Translations under genes and position numbers: made by a program
Shown here: piece by piece, positions 41,844 to 51,125 of the stretch
Layout of the letters: each line of letters starts with the position of its first letter
How positions within the stretch are numbered: position 1 is the first letter of the stretch
Notes under the pieces: model-generated
Databases searched by the model: none
Told to the model about the DNA's origin: nothing
What the model saw: the letters and a program-made list of their open reading frames with translations, nothing else
Assembly (NCBI RefSeq): GCF_011766325.1
Contig: NZ_BLLG01000011.1
Coordinates: forward strand, 124,001-188,000
Direction: 5' to 3'
Source of the DNA: Streptomyces pacificus
GTDB taxonomy: Bacteria; Actinomycetota; Actinomycetes; Streptomycetales; Streptomycetaceae
Length of the DNA stretch: 64,000 bases

Positions 41844-43751
41844 TCAGCCGTGCTTGGCCCGCGAGGCGGCGCGGGCGCGCTCGCGGGCGTCCAGGTTGAC
41901 CTTGCGGATGCGCACGGCCTCCGGGGTCACCTCGACGCACTCGTCGTCGCGGCAGAACTCCAGCGACTGCTCGAGCGACAGCTTGCGCGGCGGGACGATG
42001 GACTCCGCGACATCGGCCGTGGAGGAGCGCATGTTCGTGAGCTTCTTCTCCTTGGTGATGTTCACGTCCATGTCGTCGGAACGGGAGTTCTCGCCGACGA
42101 TCATGCCCTCGTAGACCTCGGTGCCCGGCTCGACGAAGAGCACGCCGCGCTCCTGGAGGTTGGTCATGGCGAAGGCGGTGACGGCACCGGACCGGTCCGC
42201 GACCAGCGAGCCGTTGTTGCGGGTCTGCAGGTTGCCGAACCACGGCTCGTGGCCCTCGTGGATCGAGTGGGCGATCCCGGTGCCGCGGGTGTTGGTCAGG
42301 AACTCGGTACGGAAGCCGATCAGGCCGCGGGACGGCACGACGAACTCCATGCGGACCCAGCCGGAGCCGTGGTTGGACATGTTGTCCATACGGCCCTTGC
42401 GCACGCCCATGAGCTGGGTGACGGCACCCATATGCTCCTCGGGCACGTCGATGGTCATGCGCTCGACCGGCTCGTGCAGCCTGCCGTCGACCTCCTTGGT
42501 GACCACCTGGGGCTTGCCGATCGTCAGCTCGAAGCCCTCCCGGCGCATCGTCTCGACCAGGATCGCCAGGGCCAGCTCGCCACGGCCCTGGACCTCCCAG
42601 GCGTCGGGGCGCTCGGTGTCGAGGACGCGCAGCGAGACGTTGCCGATGAGCTCGCGGTCGAGGCGGTCCTTGACCTGGCGGGCGGTGACCTTGCGGTCCT
42701 TGACCCCGCCCTTGTTGTCAGCGCCCTTGCCGGTGGCGCCCCGGCCCACGAGCGGGGAGGTGTTGGTGCCGATGGTCATGGAGATGGCCGGCTCGTCGAC
42801 CGTGATCAGCGGCAGCGCGACCGGGTTCTCCGGGTCGGCCAGGGTCTCGCCGATCATGATGTCGGGGATGCCGGCGACGGCGCAGATGTCACCGGGGCCC
42901 GCGACCTCGGCCGGCTTGCGGGTGAGCGCCTCGGTCATCATCAGCTCGGAGATGCGGACGCCGGCGACCGAGCCGTCGCGCTTGATCCACGCCACCGTCT
43001 GGCCCTTGCGGAGCTCGCCCTGCTCGACGCGCAGCAGCGCGATACGGCCCAGGAAGTTGTCGGCGTCGAGGTTGGTGACGTGGGCCTGGAGGGGAGCACC
43101 GTCGTCGTACGTCGGGGCCGGGATGTGCGCCAGGATGGTGGAGAAGAACGGCTCCAGGCTGTCGCTGTCGGCGGGGACGGTGCCGTCCTCCGGCTTGGTC
43201 AGCGACGCGACGCCGTCGCGGCCGCAGGCGTAGACGATCGGGAACTCGATCTGGTCCTCGTCGGCGTCCAGGTCGAGGAAGAGGTCGTAGGTCTCGTTGA
43301 CGACCTCGTCGATCCGGGAGTCCGGGCGGTCGGTCTTGTTGATGCACAGGATGACCGGCATCCGCCGCTGGAGCGCCTTGCGGAGCACGAAGCGGGTCTG
43401 CGGGAGCGGGCCCTCGGAGGCGTCCACCAGCAGCACCACGCCGTCGACCATCGACAGTCCCCGCTCGACCTCGCCGCCGAAGTCGGCGTGGCCGGGGGTG
43501 TCGATGATGTTGATGGTGATGGGGGCCCCGCCGTCCTTGGGGTGGTACTTCACCGCCGTGTTCTTGGCGAGGATCGTGATGCCCTTCTCACGCTCCAGGT
43601 CGTTCGAGTCCATGACCCGGTCGTCGACGGAGTCGAGCTGGTGCGCGGCGAAGGCTCCGGCCTGCTTCAGCATGGCGTCGACTATGGTCGTCTTGCCGTG
43701 GTCGACGTGGGCGACGATGGCGACGTTGCGGATGTCGTGGCGCGTGGGCAT
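41844..43751 (-). CDS. typA: Translational GTPase TypA/BipA
   Basis: 635-residue ribosome-associated GTPase of the elongation factor superfamily, involved in ribosome assembly and stress or low-temperature growth. G1 is AHVDHGKTT, G2/G3 DTPGHADFG, and G4 NKTD. EF-G-like domains III and V and the TypA-specific C-terminal domain follow (GTEVYEGMIVGENSRSDDMDVN...). It has near full family length. ATG 43751 follows a weak GAGAGAAG. It is transcribed alone, between a lone SBP gene and opp operon 2. Confidence 0.96.
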   Translation of the reverse strand: MPTRHDIRNVAIVAHVDHGKTTIVDAMLKQAGAFAAHQLDSVDDRVMDSNDLEREKGITILAKNTAVKYHPKDGGAPITINIIDTPGHADFGGEVERGLSMVDGVVLLVDASEGPLPQTRFVLRKALQRRMPVILCINKTDRPDSRIDEVVNETYDLFLDLDADEDQIEFPIVYACGRDGVASLTKPEDGTVPADSDSLEPFFSTILAHIPAPTYDDGAPLQAHVTNLDADNFLGRIALLRVEQGELRKGQTVAWIKRDGSVAGVRISELMMTEALTRKPAEVAGPGDICAVAGIPDIMIGETLADPENPVALPLITVDEPAISMTIGTNTSPLVGRGATGKGADNKGGVKDRKVTARQVKDRLDRELIGNVSLRVLDTERPDAWEVQGRGELALAILVETMRREGFELTIGKPQVVTKEVDGRLHEPVERMTIDVPEEHMGAVTQLMGVRKGRMDNMSNHGSGWVRMEFVVPSRGLIGFRTEFLTNTRGTGIAHSIHEGHEPWFGNLQTRNNGSLVADRSGAVTAFAMTNLQERGVLFVEPGTEVYEGMIVGENSRSDDMDVNITKEKKLTNMRSSTADVAESIVPPRKLSLEQSLEFCRDDECVEVTPEAVRIRKVNLDARERARAASRAKHG

Positions 43752-44275
43752 GGGTGGCTTGCGCTTCTCTCGGGTCGTGGGATGCGGCGTCGGTTCCTCT
43801 TACGCCCGCCGGGCGGACGCGCCACGGCTGTGTCCATGGTACGGGGCCGCCGCGCACAGGGCTTCCCCGGCCGATCCGAACCGGCACGACCCGGTACGAC
43901 CCTGTCCGCCGGGGCCTGCGGGACGCAACGGACCTGAGCGGCATCCGAGGTCCGGACCACCGGAGCGGAGGGTCCCGCGACGGGCGCTCCCGGCTCCCCG
44001 CACGCGGAACAGGGCACCCGCGCCCACCACCGCAGGGGGCCGTTCGGGCCCGGCGGCCCCCTGCGGCACCGGGAACCCGGGGCAGCCCACCACCGCCGGG
44101 CCCGAACGGCCCCGAACGGCCCGGACCGGACGGCGGAGCGCGGCCGTCCGCTCCCGCCGCGGACGCTTGGCGGACGGCAGCGGTCGCGGGTGGGCGTGCG
44201 CCCGCACCGCTGGTGGGTGTGCGCCCGCACCCGCAGGCCGGCCGGCTCCCGGCCGCCCGGCGAGGAGCCGCTCGC
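43752..44275. other. Intergenic region between SBP gene and typA
   Basis: About 520 bases with no gene seen. It contains a perfect 13-bp hairpin, CCGCAGGGGGCCG (44030-44042) with its complement at 44054-44066. It also has a repeated CCCACCACCGC phrase and two GGCCGTTCGGGCC-like palindromes. These may end the upstream transcript on the minus strand. Confidence 0.5.
44030..44066 (-). terminator. Perfect 13-bp hairpin downstream of lone SBP gene
   Basis: CCGCAGGGGGCCG and its exact complement CGGCCCCCTGCGG with an 11-base loop. It stands 210 bases beyond the SBP stop on the minus strand; no T-run. Confidence 0.55.
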
Positions 44276-46753
44276 TCAGTCCCGTTCCGCCCCGGGTGCC
44301 GCCTCCGTCCTCACGAAGCCGATGTCCTGGTAGCGCGGTGCCGAGAAGCCGAACGCGCCCGCGTTGGCCAGGTCGTGCTTCGCGGCCACCAGCTCGGGAC
44401 GCTGGTAGAGGGGAATGGAGGCGGCCGCGGCCCAGATCCGGGAGTCGACCTGCTTCATCAGATCGCGCGCCTTCCTCTCGTCCAGTTCGGAGGCGGCTTC
44501 GTCGAAGAGCTGGTCGATGCGGTCCGTACCGACCCGGGTGTAGTTCTGCTCCACCAGCAGCGACCCGTCCGTCGCCGGCTGGGGCTTGGCGTAGATCGGG
44601 CGGGCGTCGGTCGCCGGGTAGGCCGTGGCCGGCCAGGACCAGAGGGCGAGGTCGTAGTGCCCCGATGCGATGTGGTCCTTGAAGAAGGACTCGTCCGCGA
44701 CCTTCTTCACCTCCGTACTGACCCCGATCCGGTCCAGCATCGCGCGGATGCGGTCCGCGACCGTGCGCAGCGGTTCGGATCCCGGGCCCGAGGGGAGGAC
44801 GAAACGCAGGCTGAGCGGCTGACCGTCCTTGCCGAGCGGTCCCGCGACCGGGTTCCGGCCCGGGGCCCGGGTGCCGACCGGCGCGTAGGCGCCCGCGACG
44901 CCGCCCTCCCTCCCGTACGCCTCGGGCATCGCCTTGTCCCCGTCACTGCCGGCGGGGAGGGCCAGGGGACCGCGGGCGGGCGGCTTGTCGTCACCGCCGC
45001 TGCCGGAGGCCGCGGGGGGTGCGGGGACGGCCGGGGTTCCCGGGCTCCCGGGGACTGCGGAGGCCCCGGAGGGCGGACCGGCAGCCGCCGGACTCCCCGC
45101 CACCGGGCTGCCCACCGCCGGGCCGGGCACGGCCGGGCTCTGCGCCGCCGCCGGGCTCTGCGCCCCCGGACCCTGCGCCGCCGGACCCTGCGCCGCCGGA
45201 CCCTGCGCCGCCGGGCTGCCGGCGGCGGGGCTCTGCGCCGGGCCCGCCTCGGTGCCGGAACCCGCCACCCGGGCGCCCTCCGGAGTCCAGCCCGCATCGG
45301 CGAGCAGCGCCTGCGCCTCCTCGGTGTCCTGCCCGCCGAGGGCACCGCTGCTGTCCGCGTAGCCGGGCTGCCCGGCGAGCGCCAGATGGCTGCCGACCGG
45401 CTTTGCGGGCAGTCCCAGCGGCTTCAGCACGGTCTCGGCGAGCGCCCGGCGGTCCAGCGCACGCGCCACGGCACGCCGTACCCGCTCGTCCGCGAGCGGC
45501 CCTGACTCCCCGTTGAGGGCGAGCTGGGTGTAGGCGGGCTCCAGCGACTTGCGTACCACGAATCCGCGCAACCCGGTCTGCTCGCCGCTGAGCCTCGTGA
45601 GCCCGGCGCCCCCGCGCCCCCGCGCGAGCGACCCGCCGCCGGCCGTGGTCTCCGCAGGCCCTCCGGTGGAACGTTCCTGCGGTGAGCCCCCGGCGGATTC
45701 CCCGGCCCTCGTGGGTACCGGGCCCGGACCGCTGCCGCCGTCCCCGCCGTCCGGGGCGTCCGGGGCGTCCGGGGCGTCGTGTGCCGCCGCGATACGGTCC
45801 GCGACGCCACGGTCGACCTCGGCCAGATCGACCTCGCCCGCGGCGAGTGCCGCCGCGCGCCGGTCGCGCGGTACGGCCCGCAGCACGATCGAGTCGAGCT
45901 TGGCCGGGTCACCCCACCAGCGCGGGTTGCGGGCGAGGGTGACGGTGCCGCCCTCGCCGTCGACCTTCTGCAGGGAGAAGGGCCCCGCGGTCACCGGGAG
46001 CTCCGAGCGGGCCCCGTCGTTGAAGGCCGCCGGGGTGCCCATCGTCTCCTTGGGGTAGAGCGGGGAGAACAGCGATCGCCAGTCGGCGTACGGTCTCGCG
46101 AAGGTGACCCGGACCTCCAGGTCGCTCCTGCCCCGCTCGATCTTCTCGATCCGCTCGTAGCCGGCGTTGCGCGCGGTCCAGTACGCCGTGTCCTTGCCGT
46201 TGAGCGCCCGCCACTGGGCGACGAAGTCCGGCGCGCCGATCTCCCTCCCGTCCGTCCAGACCGCCTCCTGGTTCAGCTTGTAGAGGACCACCTGCTTGGG
46301 CTCGCGGTCGACGAGCTCGGCCGATTCCAGGTAGTCGGGGTTGAGCTGCGGACGGCCCCGCTGGTCCAGCGTGAAGAGGGACGGGAGGACGGCGCCGGTG
46401 ACCCGGCCGGTTGCGCTGTCCGCGTCGGCCTGGAACGCGTTGAGCGTCGCCGGTACGGAGTCGACGGCCCATCGCAGGGTGCCGCCCTTCTCCACCCGGT
46501 CGCGCCCGGCGGGGCCGATGTCCGAGGGGGCCGCCACGCCGCCGGAGCGGCCCTCCCCCGACGTGCAGCCGGCCAGCACCGGCAGGGCCAGCACACCGCT
46601 GGTGAGCAGTGCCACCGAGCGCAGGGTGCGGGTACGGCCCGGCAGGATGCCGCCGGACCGGGCACCTGGGGCTCCCGGGCGGGGGGTACGGGAGCGGGTC
46701 CTCCCGCGCGGGGCGTCGACATCGGACATGACATCGGACATGACATCGGACAT
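44276..46753 (-). CDS. Family 5 ABC transporter substrate-binding lipoprotein with Ala/Pro/Gly insertions
   Basis: 825-residue lipoprotein (family usual about 540-600). Lipobox LPVLAG-Cys63 follows an exceptionally long 45-residue n-region. The SBP_bac_5 core is seen in GGTLRWAVDSVPATLNAFQ, EAVWTDGREIGAPDFVAQW, VTAGPFSLQKVDGEGG, and RVRRAVARALDRRALAETVL. Two insertions interrupt it: residues about 321-388 (Gly/Pro/Ser) and about 498-606, the latter with AAQGP and AQSPA repeats. The N-terminus is MSDV three times from a 12-bp repeat, giving three possible ATG starts (46753, 46741, 46729); GAAGGGG favours 46753. No permease or ATPase gene adjoins it, so it must share a transporter, perhaps one of the Opp systems. 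Confidence 0.9.
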   Translation of the reverse strand: MSDVMSDVMSDVDAPRGRTRSRTPRPGAPGARSGGILPGRTRTLRSVALLTSGVLALPVLAGCTSGEGRSGGVAAPSDIGPAGRDRVEKGGTLRWAVDSVPATLNAFQADADSATGRVTGAVLPSLFTLDQRGRPQLNPDYLESAELVDREPKQVVLYKLNQEAVWTDGREIGAPDFVAQWRALNGKDTAYWTARNAGYERIEKIERGRSDLEVRVTFARPYADWRSLFSPLYPKETMGTPAAFNDGARSELPVTAGPFSLQKVDGEGGTVTLARNPRWWGDPAKLDSIVLRAVPRDRRAAALAAGEVDLAEVDRGVADRIAAAHDAPDAPDAPDGGDGGSGPGPVPTRAGESAGGSPQERSTGGPAETTAGGGSLARGRGGAGLTRLSGEQTGLRGFVVRKSLEPAYTQLALNGESGPLADERVRRAVARALDRRALAETVLKPLGLPAKPVGSHLALAGQPGYADSSGALGGQDTEEAQALLADAGWTPEGARVAGSGTEAGPAQSPAAGSPAAQGPAAQGPAAQGPGAQSPAAAQSPAVPGPAVGSPVAGSPAAAGPPSGASAVPGSPGTPAVPAPPAASGSGGDDKPPARGPLALPAGSDGDKAMPEAYGREGGVAGAYAPVGTRAPGRNPVAGPLGKDGQPLSLRFVLPSGPGSEPLRTVADRIRAMLDRIGVSTEVKKVADESFFKDHIASGHYDLALWSWPATAYPATDARPIYAKPQPATDGSLLVEQNYTRVGTDRIDQLFDEAASELDERKARDLMKQVDSRIWAAAASIPLYQRPELVAAKHDLANAGAFGFSAPRYQDIGFVRTEAAPGAERD
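46729..46753 (-). repeat. 12-bp tandem repeat carrying three start codons
   Basis: ATGTCCGATGTC (minus strand) is repeated, giving ATG at 46753, 46741 and 46729, all in frame. Copy number changes would alter the N-terminus by four residues without frameshift. Confidence 0.85.
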
Positions 46754-47056
46754 GACTTAGACCCCTTCGCCCGATTGGCCGGGTATCCGGTGGATTCTGG
46801 TGATGATCACACCTATTGCGCCTCCACTGAAGGGGACGGAGGACGGGCTGCGGAGCCGACACGGCGGAGCGGTCCGAAAACCCCACCCACACGGCCCAGC
46901 CGAGAGCCCCTAACGGGTGGCGCATACCGCGAATCGGTGCACGCGCCCTTCACAAGCGGGGACGCGAGGCGCGAGACTCGCAGGCGCACACAGCCCTCTG
47001 GGGGACAAGCCCCAGACACCCGCATGCCACCGCGACCGCGGAAGTGAGGGCAGTTC
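46754..47056. other. Divergent region, SBP / succinate dehydrogenase operon
   Basis: About 300 bases with no gene. GTGATGATCACAC at 46799-46811 is a short palindrome. Promoters for both directions should be here, but no hexamer pair is convincing. GAGGG at 47046-47050 is the ribosome site of the following small gene. Confidence 0.4.
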
Positions 47057-47287
47057 ATGTCCCTGCAGGACGAGTTGACGGACGTCAAACGCCGTCTCGA
47101 CGACCTGACCCGCACGGTCGAACGGCTGGAGCGGAGCCTCGCGCCCAAGCGCGGGAACGCACCCCGGACCCAGCCGGCCGACCGCCCGAGAGACCTGGTC
47201 ACCATTCCCGACACCCCGTACGACAGTTCGCTGTGGACGGACTCGGACGACGAAGGCCTGGGTGCGCGCGACCGGCACGCGCCCTAG
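47057..47287 (+). CDS. Small coiled-coil protein leading the sdh operon
   Basis: 76-residue protein. Residues 1-32 (SLQDELTDVKRRLDDLTRTVERLERSL) form a heptad-repeat coiled coil; the rest is disordered with DLVTIPDTPYDSSLW as a possible conserved peptide. GAGGG precedes the ATG at suitable distance. It is 8 bases upstream of the cytochrome b subunit gene, so it belongs to the operon. I do not know a function; an assembly or regulatory role for the dehydrogenase complex is a guess. Confidence 0.78.
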   Translation: MSLQDELTDVKRRLDDLTRTVERLERSLAPKRGNAPRTQPADRPRDLVTIPDTPYDSSLWTDSDDEGLGARDRHAP

Positions 47288-47295
47288 GAGCTTCG

Positions 47296-48114
47296 TTGGC
47301 CACAGGCACCGAACCTCATACCGACACAGGCGTGCGCGGCGCCGCCCGCGCCGCCATCGCCGCCCGCCACCTCAGGACGGACCGCTGGTGGCTCGCGCCC
47401 GCCGCGACCGCCGGCGGTCTGCTCGCCTTCATCGTCTACTCGACGTGGCGGGCCTTCGCGAACAGCGACTACTACGCGGCGCCCTATGTCTCGCCGTTCT
47501 ACTCGCCCTGCCTCGCCGAGAACTGCGTACCCATGAAGGGCGGGCCCAACTGGGAGATCTTCGGGAGCTGGTGGACCCTGTCCCCCGCCCTGCTCATCCT
47601 GGTCTTCCCGCTGGGCTTCCGGCTGACCTGCTACTACTACCGCAAGGCCTACTACCGCGGCTTCTGGGCCTCGCCCCCGGCCTGTGCGGTCGCCGAGCCG
47701 CACAGGAAGTACACGGGCGAGACCCGCTTCCCGCTGATCCTGCAGAACATGCACCGCTACTTCTTCTACGCGGCGCTTCCGGTGGCGGTCATCCTCACCT
47801 ACGACACGGCCCTCGCCTTCCGGGACGCGGAATACGCCTGGGGCCACATGGGCCTCGGCACCGTGGTCTTCCTCGTGAACATCGTGCTGATCTGGGCGTA
47901 CACCCTGTCCTGCCACTCCTGCCGGCACATCATCGGCGGTCGGCTGCGGCACTTCTCCAGGCACCCGGTGCGCTACCGGCTGTGGGGCCTCGTCGGCAGG
48001 CTGAACGAGCGCCACATGCTGCTCGCCTGGTCGTCGTTGATCAGCGTCGCCCTCGCCGACTTCTACGTCTATCTGCTCGCCTCCGGCGCCTTCGTCGATC
48101 CGCGCTTCTTCTAG
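47296..48114 (+). CDS. sdhC: Succinate dehydrogenase/fumarate reductase membrane subunit (Sdh1-type)
   Basis: 272-residue membrane anchor with five to six helices. It begins at TTG 47296 (AGGAG 5 bases upstream). Conserved His and Cys residues occur in QNMHRYFFYAALPVAV, YTLSCHSCRHIIGGRLRHFSRH, and LNERHMLLAWSSL. It matches the single long membrane subunit (Rv0249c-like) of mycobacterial Sdh1, in place of separate SdhC and SdhD. This type may lack the usual heme pattern of classical complex II. The gene is followed by sdhA after 17 bases. Confidence 0.87.
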   Translation: MATGTEPHTDTGVRGAARAAIAARHLRTDRWWLAPAATAGGLLAFIVYSTWRAFANSDYYAAPYVSPFYSPCLAENCVPMKGGPNWEIFGSWWTLSPALLILVFPLGFRLTCYYYRKAYYRGFWASPPACAVAEPHRKYTGETRFPLILQNMHRYFFYAALPVAVILTYDTALAFRDAEYAWGHMGLGTVVFLVNIVLIWAYTLSCHSCRHIIGGRLRHFSRHPVRYRLWGLVGRLNERHMLLAWSSLISVALADFYVYLLASGAFVDPRFF

Positions 48115-48131
48115 GGGAAAGGTGCTGAACC

Positions 48132-50084
48132 ATGAGCGAGCTCGAACGGCAGCGATGGGATGTCGTCGTGGTGGGCGCGGGTGGTGCGGGGCTCCGGGCC
48201 GCCATCGAGGCGCGTGAGGCGGGCGCTCGTACGGCCGTCATCTGCAAGTCCCTGTTCGGCAAGGCCCACACCGTGATGGCCGAGGGCGGGATCGCCGCCT
48301 CCATGGGCAATGTGAACCCCCGCGACAACTGGCAGGTCCACTTCCGGGACACCATGCGCGGCGGCAAGTTCCTCAACCAGTGGCGGATGGCGGAACTGCA
48401 CGCCCAGGAGGCCCCCGACCGGGTCTGGGAGCTGGAGACCTGGGGCGCGCTCTTCGACCGCACCGGGGACGGGAAGATCTCCCAGCGCAACTTCGGCGGC
48501 CATGAGTACCCGCGCCTGGCCCATGTCGGCGACCGGACAGGACTGGAGCTGATCCGGACCCTCCAGCAGAAGATCGTCTCGCTCCAGCAGGAGGACGAGC
48601 GGGAGTTCGGCGACCACGAGGCACGGTTGAGGATCTTCCAGGAGTGCACGGTGACCCGGGTGCTCAAGGACGGCGACCGGGTGGCGGGCACGTTCTGCTA
48701 CGAGCGCGAGTCCGGGCGCTTCTTCGTGCTGGAGGCGCCGGCCGTCGTCCTCGCCACCGGAGGCATCGGCAAGTCCTTCAAGGTGACCTCCAACTCCTGG
48801 GAGTACACCGGCGACGGGCACGCACTGGCGCTGCTGGCCGGGGCGCCGCTTGTGAACATGGAGTTCGTGCAGTTCCATCCGACCGGGATGGTCTGGCCGC
48901 CCTCGGTGAAGGGCATCCTCGTCACCGAGTCGGTACGCGGCGACGGCGGGGTGCTGCGCAACTCCGAGGGCAGACGGTTCATGTTCGACTACGTCCCCTA
49001 CGTCTTCAAGGAGAAGTACGCGGACACGGAGGAGGAGGGCGACCGCTGGTACGACGACCCGGACCACAACCGGCGTCCCCCCGAACTGCTCCCCCGCGAC
49101 GAGGTCGCCCGGGCCATCAACGCGGAAGTGAAGGCGGGCCGCGGCTCACCGCACGGCGGGGTGTTCCTGGACGTCTCCACCCGGATGCCGGCCGAGGTGA
49201 TCAGGCGCCGGCTGCCGTCCATGTACCACCAGTTCAAGGAGCTGGCGGACGTCGACATCACCGCGGAGGCCATGGAGGTCGGGCCCACCTGCCACTATGT
49301 GATGGGCGGCATCGCGGTCGACTCGGACACGGCGGCCGCGGCCGGTGTGCCCGGCCTGTACGCGGCGGGCGAGGTCGCCGGCGGCATGCACGGCTCCAAC
49401 CGCCTGGGCGGCAACTCGCTTTCGGACCTGCTGGTCTTCGGCCGGCGCGCCGGACTGCACGCGGCCGGGTACGCGGCGGGCCTCGCCGGGCGGCTGCCCG
49501 CCGTGGCCGGGGAGCAGATCGACGCGGCCGCCACGGAGGCACTGCGCCCCTTCAGCGCCGAGGGGCCCGCGGCGGACGCCCCTCCGGAGAACCCGTACAC
49601 GCTCCACCAGGAACTCCAGCAGACGATGAACGACCTCGTCGGCATCATCCGGCGGGAGGCCGAGATGACGCAGGCGCTGAAGAGGCTCGCCGAACTCCGG
49701 GGCAGGGCCCGGCGGGCGGGAGTGGAGGGGCACCGCCAGTTCAACCCCGGCTGGCACCTCGCCCTGGACCTGCGCAACATGCTGCTGGTCAGCGAGTGCA
49801 TCGCCCGTTCCGCACTGGAGCGCACCGAGAGCCGCGGCGGCCACACCCGTGAGGACAACCCCGCGATGGAGCGCGAGTGGCGCCGGATCAATCTGCTGTG
49901 CAGGCTCGCCGACCGCTCCCCGTCCTTCGGGCCGGTGGAGCCCGGCGCACCGCCCGCCGACCCGGTACGCGGCCAGATCGACCTCGCGCGGAGTACCGCC
50001 GCGCCCATCCGCCCCGACCTGCTCGCCCTCTTCGAGAAGGAGGAGCTGGTCAAGTACCTCGCCGAAGAGGAGCTGTACGCATGA
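48132..50084 (+). CDS. sdhA: Succinate dehydrogenase/fumarate reductase flavoprotein subunit
   Basis: 650-residue FAD-containing catalytic subunit. The dinucleotide-binding motif is VVVGAGGAGLRAAIEA; the covalent-FAD His lies in KAHTVMAEGGIAASMG. Active-site segments FVQFHPTGMVWP and GNSLSDLLVFGRRAG are conserved, with HGSNRLGGNS. The length and insertion pattern match Rv0248c (Sdh1). ATG 48132 follows GGGGAAAGG. It is co-transcribed with sdhC and overlaps sdhB. Confidence 0.95.
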   Translation: MSELERQRWDVVVVGAGGAGLRAAIEAREAGARTAVICKSLFGKAHTVMAEGGIAASMGNVNPRDNWQVHFRDTMRGGKFLNQWRMAELHAQEAPDRVWELETWGALFDRTGDGKISQRNFGGHEYPRLAHVGDRTGLELIRTLQQKIVSLQQEDEREFGDHEARLRIFQECTVTRVLKDGDRVAGTFCYERESGRFFVLEAPAVVLATGGIGKSFKVTSNSWEYTGDGHALALLAGAPLVNMEFVQFHPTGMVWPPSVKGILVTESVRGDGGVLRNSEGRRFMFDYVPYVFKEKYADTEEEGDRWYDDPDHNRRPPELLPRDEVARAINAEVKAGRGSPHGGVFLDVSTRMPAEVIRRRLPSMYHQFKELADVDITAEAMEVGPTCHYVMGGIAVDSDTAAAAGVPGLYAAGEVAGGMHGSNRLGGNSLSDLLVFGRRAGLHAAGYAAGLAGRLPAVAGEQIDAAATEALRPFSAEGPAADAPPENPYTLHQELQQTMNDLVGIIRREAEMTQALKRLAELRGRARRAGVEGHRQFNPGWHLALDLRNMLLVSECIARSALERTESRGGHTREDNPAMEREWRRINLLCRLADRSPSFGPVEPGAPPADPVRGQIDLARSTAAPIRPDLLALFEKEELVKYLAEEELYA

Positions 50085-50860
50085 GCACGTACGACGCCCG
50101 GTTCAAGGTCTGGCGGGGCGACGGGGACGGCGGGGGCCTCGAGGACTTCACGGTCGAGGTCCACGACGGCGAGGTCGTCCTCGACATCATCCACCGGCTG
50201 CAGGCGACCCAGGCGCCGGACCTCGCGGTGCGCTGGAACTGCAAGGCCGGCAAGTGCGGCTCGTGCAGCGCGGAGATCAACGGCCGGCCCCGGCTGATGT
50301 GCATGACCCGTATGTCGGTGTTCGACCCTGCCGACACCGTCACGGTCACCCCGATGCGCGCCTTCCCCGTGGTGCGGGACCTGGTCACGGACGTGTCGTT
50401 CAACTACACCAAGGCCCGTGAGGTGCCGTCCTTCGTGCCGCCGCAAGGGGTCGCGGCGGGCGAGTACCGGATGCAGCAGATCGATGTGGACCGCTCACAG
50501 GAGTTCCGCAAGTGCATCGAGTGCTTCCTGTGCCAGGACACCTGCCATGTGGTGCGTGACCACGAGGAGAACAAGCCGGCGTTCGCCGGGCCGCGCTTCC
50601 TGATGCGCGTGGCCGAACTCGACATGCATCCGCTGGACGCGGCCGCGGAATCGGGCCTGGACCGCAGGCGCACGGCCCAGGACGAGCACGGCCTGGGCTA
50701 CTGCAACATCACCAAGTGCTGCACCGAGGTGTGCCCCGAGGGCATCCACATCACGGACAATGCGCTGATCCCGCTCAAGGAGCGGGCGGCCGACCGGAAG
50801 TACGACCCGCTGGTGTGGCTGGGCAGCAGGATCCGCCGCCGGGGCGAGCACACCGCATAG
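50081..50860 (+). CDS. sdhB: Succinate dehydrogenase/fumarate reductase iron-sulfur subunit
   Basis: 259-residue subunit with a [2Fe-2S] N-domain (CKAGKCGSCSAEINGRPRLMC) and a C-domain whose clusters are CIECFLCQDTC and CNITKCCTEVCPEGI. It transfers electrons from FADH2 to quinone. The start ATG 50081 overlaps the sdhA stop as ATGA, indicating translational coupling and stoichiometric synthesis. It matches the Sdh1-type subunit. Confidence 0.95.
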   Translation: MSTYDARFKVWRGDGDGGGLEDFTVEVHDGEVVLDIIHRLQATQAPDLAVRWNCKAGKCGSCSAEINGRPRLMCMTRMSVFDPADTVTVTPMRAFPVVRDLVTDVSFNYTKAREVPSFVPPQGVAAGEYRMQQIDVDRSQEFRKCIECFLCQDTCHVVRDHEENKPAFAGPRFLMRVAELDMHPLDAAAESGLDRRRTAQDEHGLGYCNITKCCTEVCPEGIHITDNALIPLKERAADRKYDPLVWLGSRIRRRGEHTA

Positions 50861-50886
50861 CCGGCTCCACTCATCCGTGCCCGGGC

Positions 50887-50925
50887 GCCCGTGCCCGGGC
50901 ACGGGCCTCCCGCCGCGGGGGAGGC
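50887..50925 (+). terminator. Hairpins after sdhB
   Basis: A perfect 20-base palindrome, GCCCGTGCCC/GGGCACGGGC (50887-50906), overlaps a second stem, GCCTCCC/GGGAGGC (50905-50925). They lie 26 bases past the sdhB stop. The following 50930-51060 contains reiterated gttccggtcacggg and gggaacacgggcgtcc phrases. Confidence 0.6.
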
Positions 50926-51073
50926 GGGTGTTCCGGTCGTGGCCGGGTGATCCGGTCACGGGAGGGCGTTCCGGTCACGGGAGGGGCGGCCGTCCGGGTC
51001 GGAACACGGGCGTCCATGTGGGAACACGGGCGTCCCCGCCGCGGAGCGGGCGCCCTACCGGGCAAGGGCGCCA

Positions 51074-51108
51074 CCGTCGCGAGGCGGGTCCGGTTCGCCT
51101 CGCGACGG
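51074..51108 (-). terminator. Terminator of the phosphatase gene
   Basis: CCGTCGCGAGGCG (51074-51086) pairs with CGCCTCGCGACGG (51096-51108) over 13 bp with a 9-base loop, 17 bases beyond the stop codon of the minus-strand gene. Confidence 0.72.
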
Positions 51109-51125
51109 GGGTTCCTCGCGGCGGC

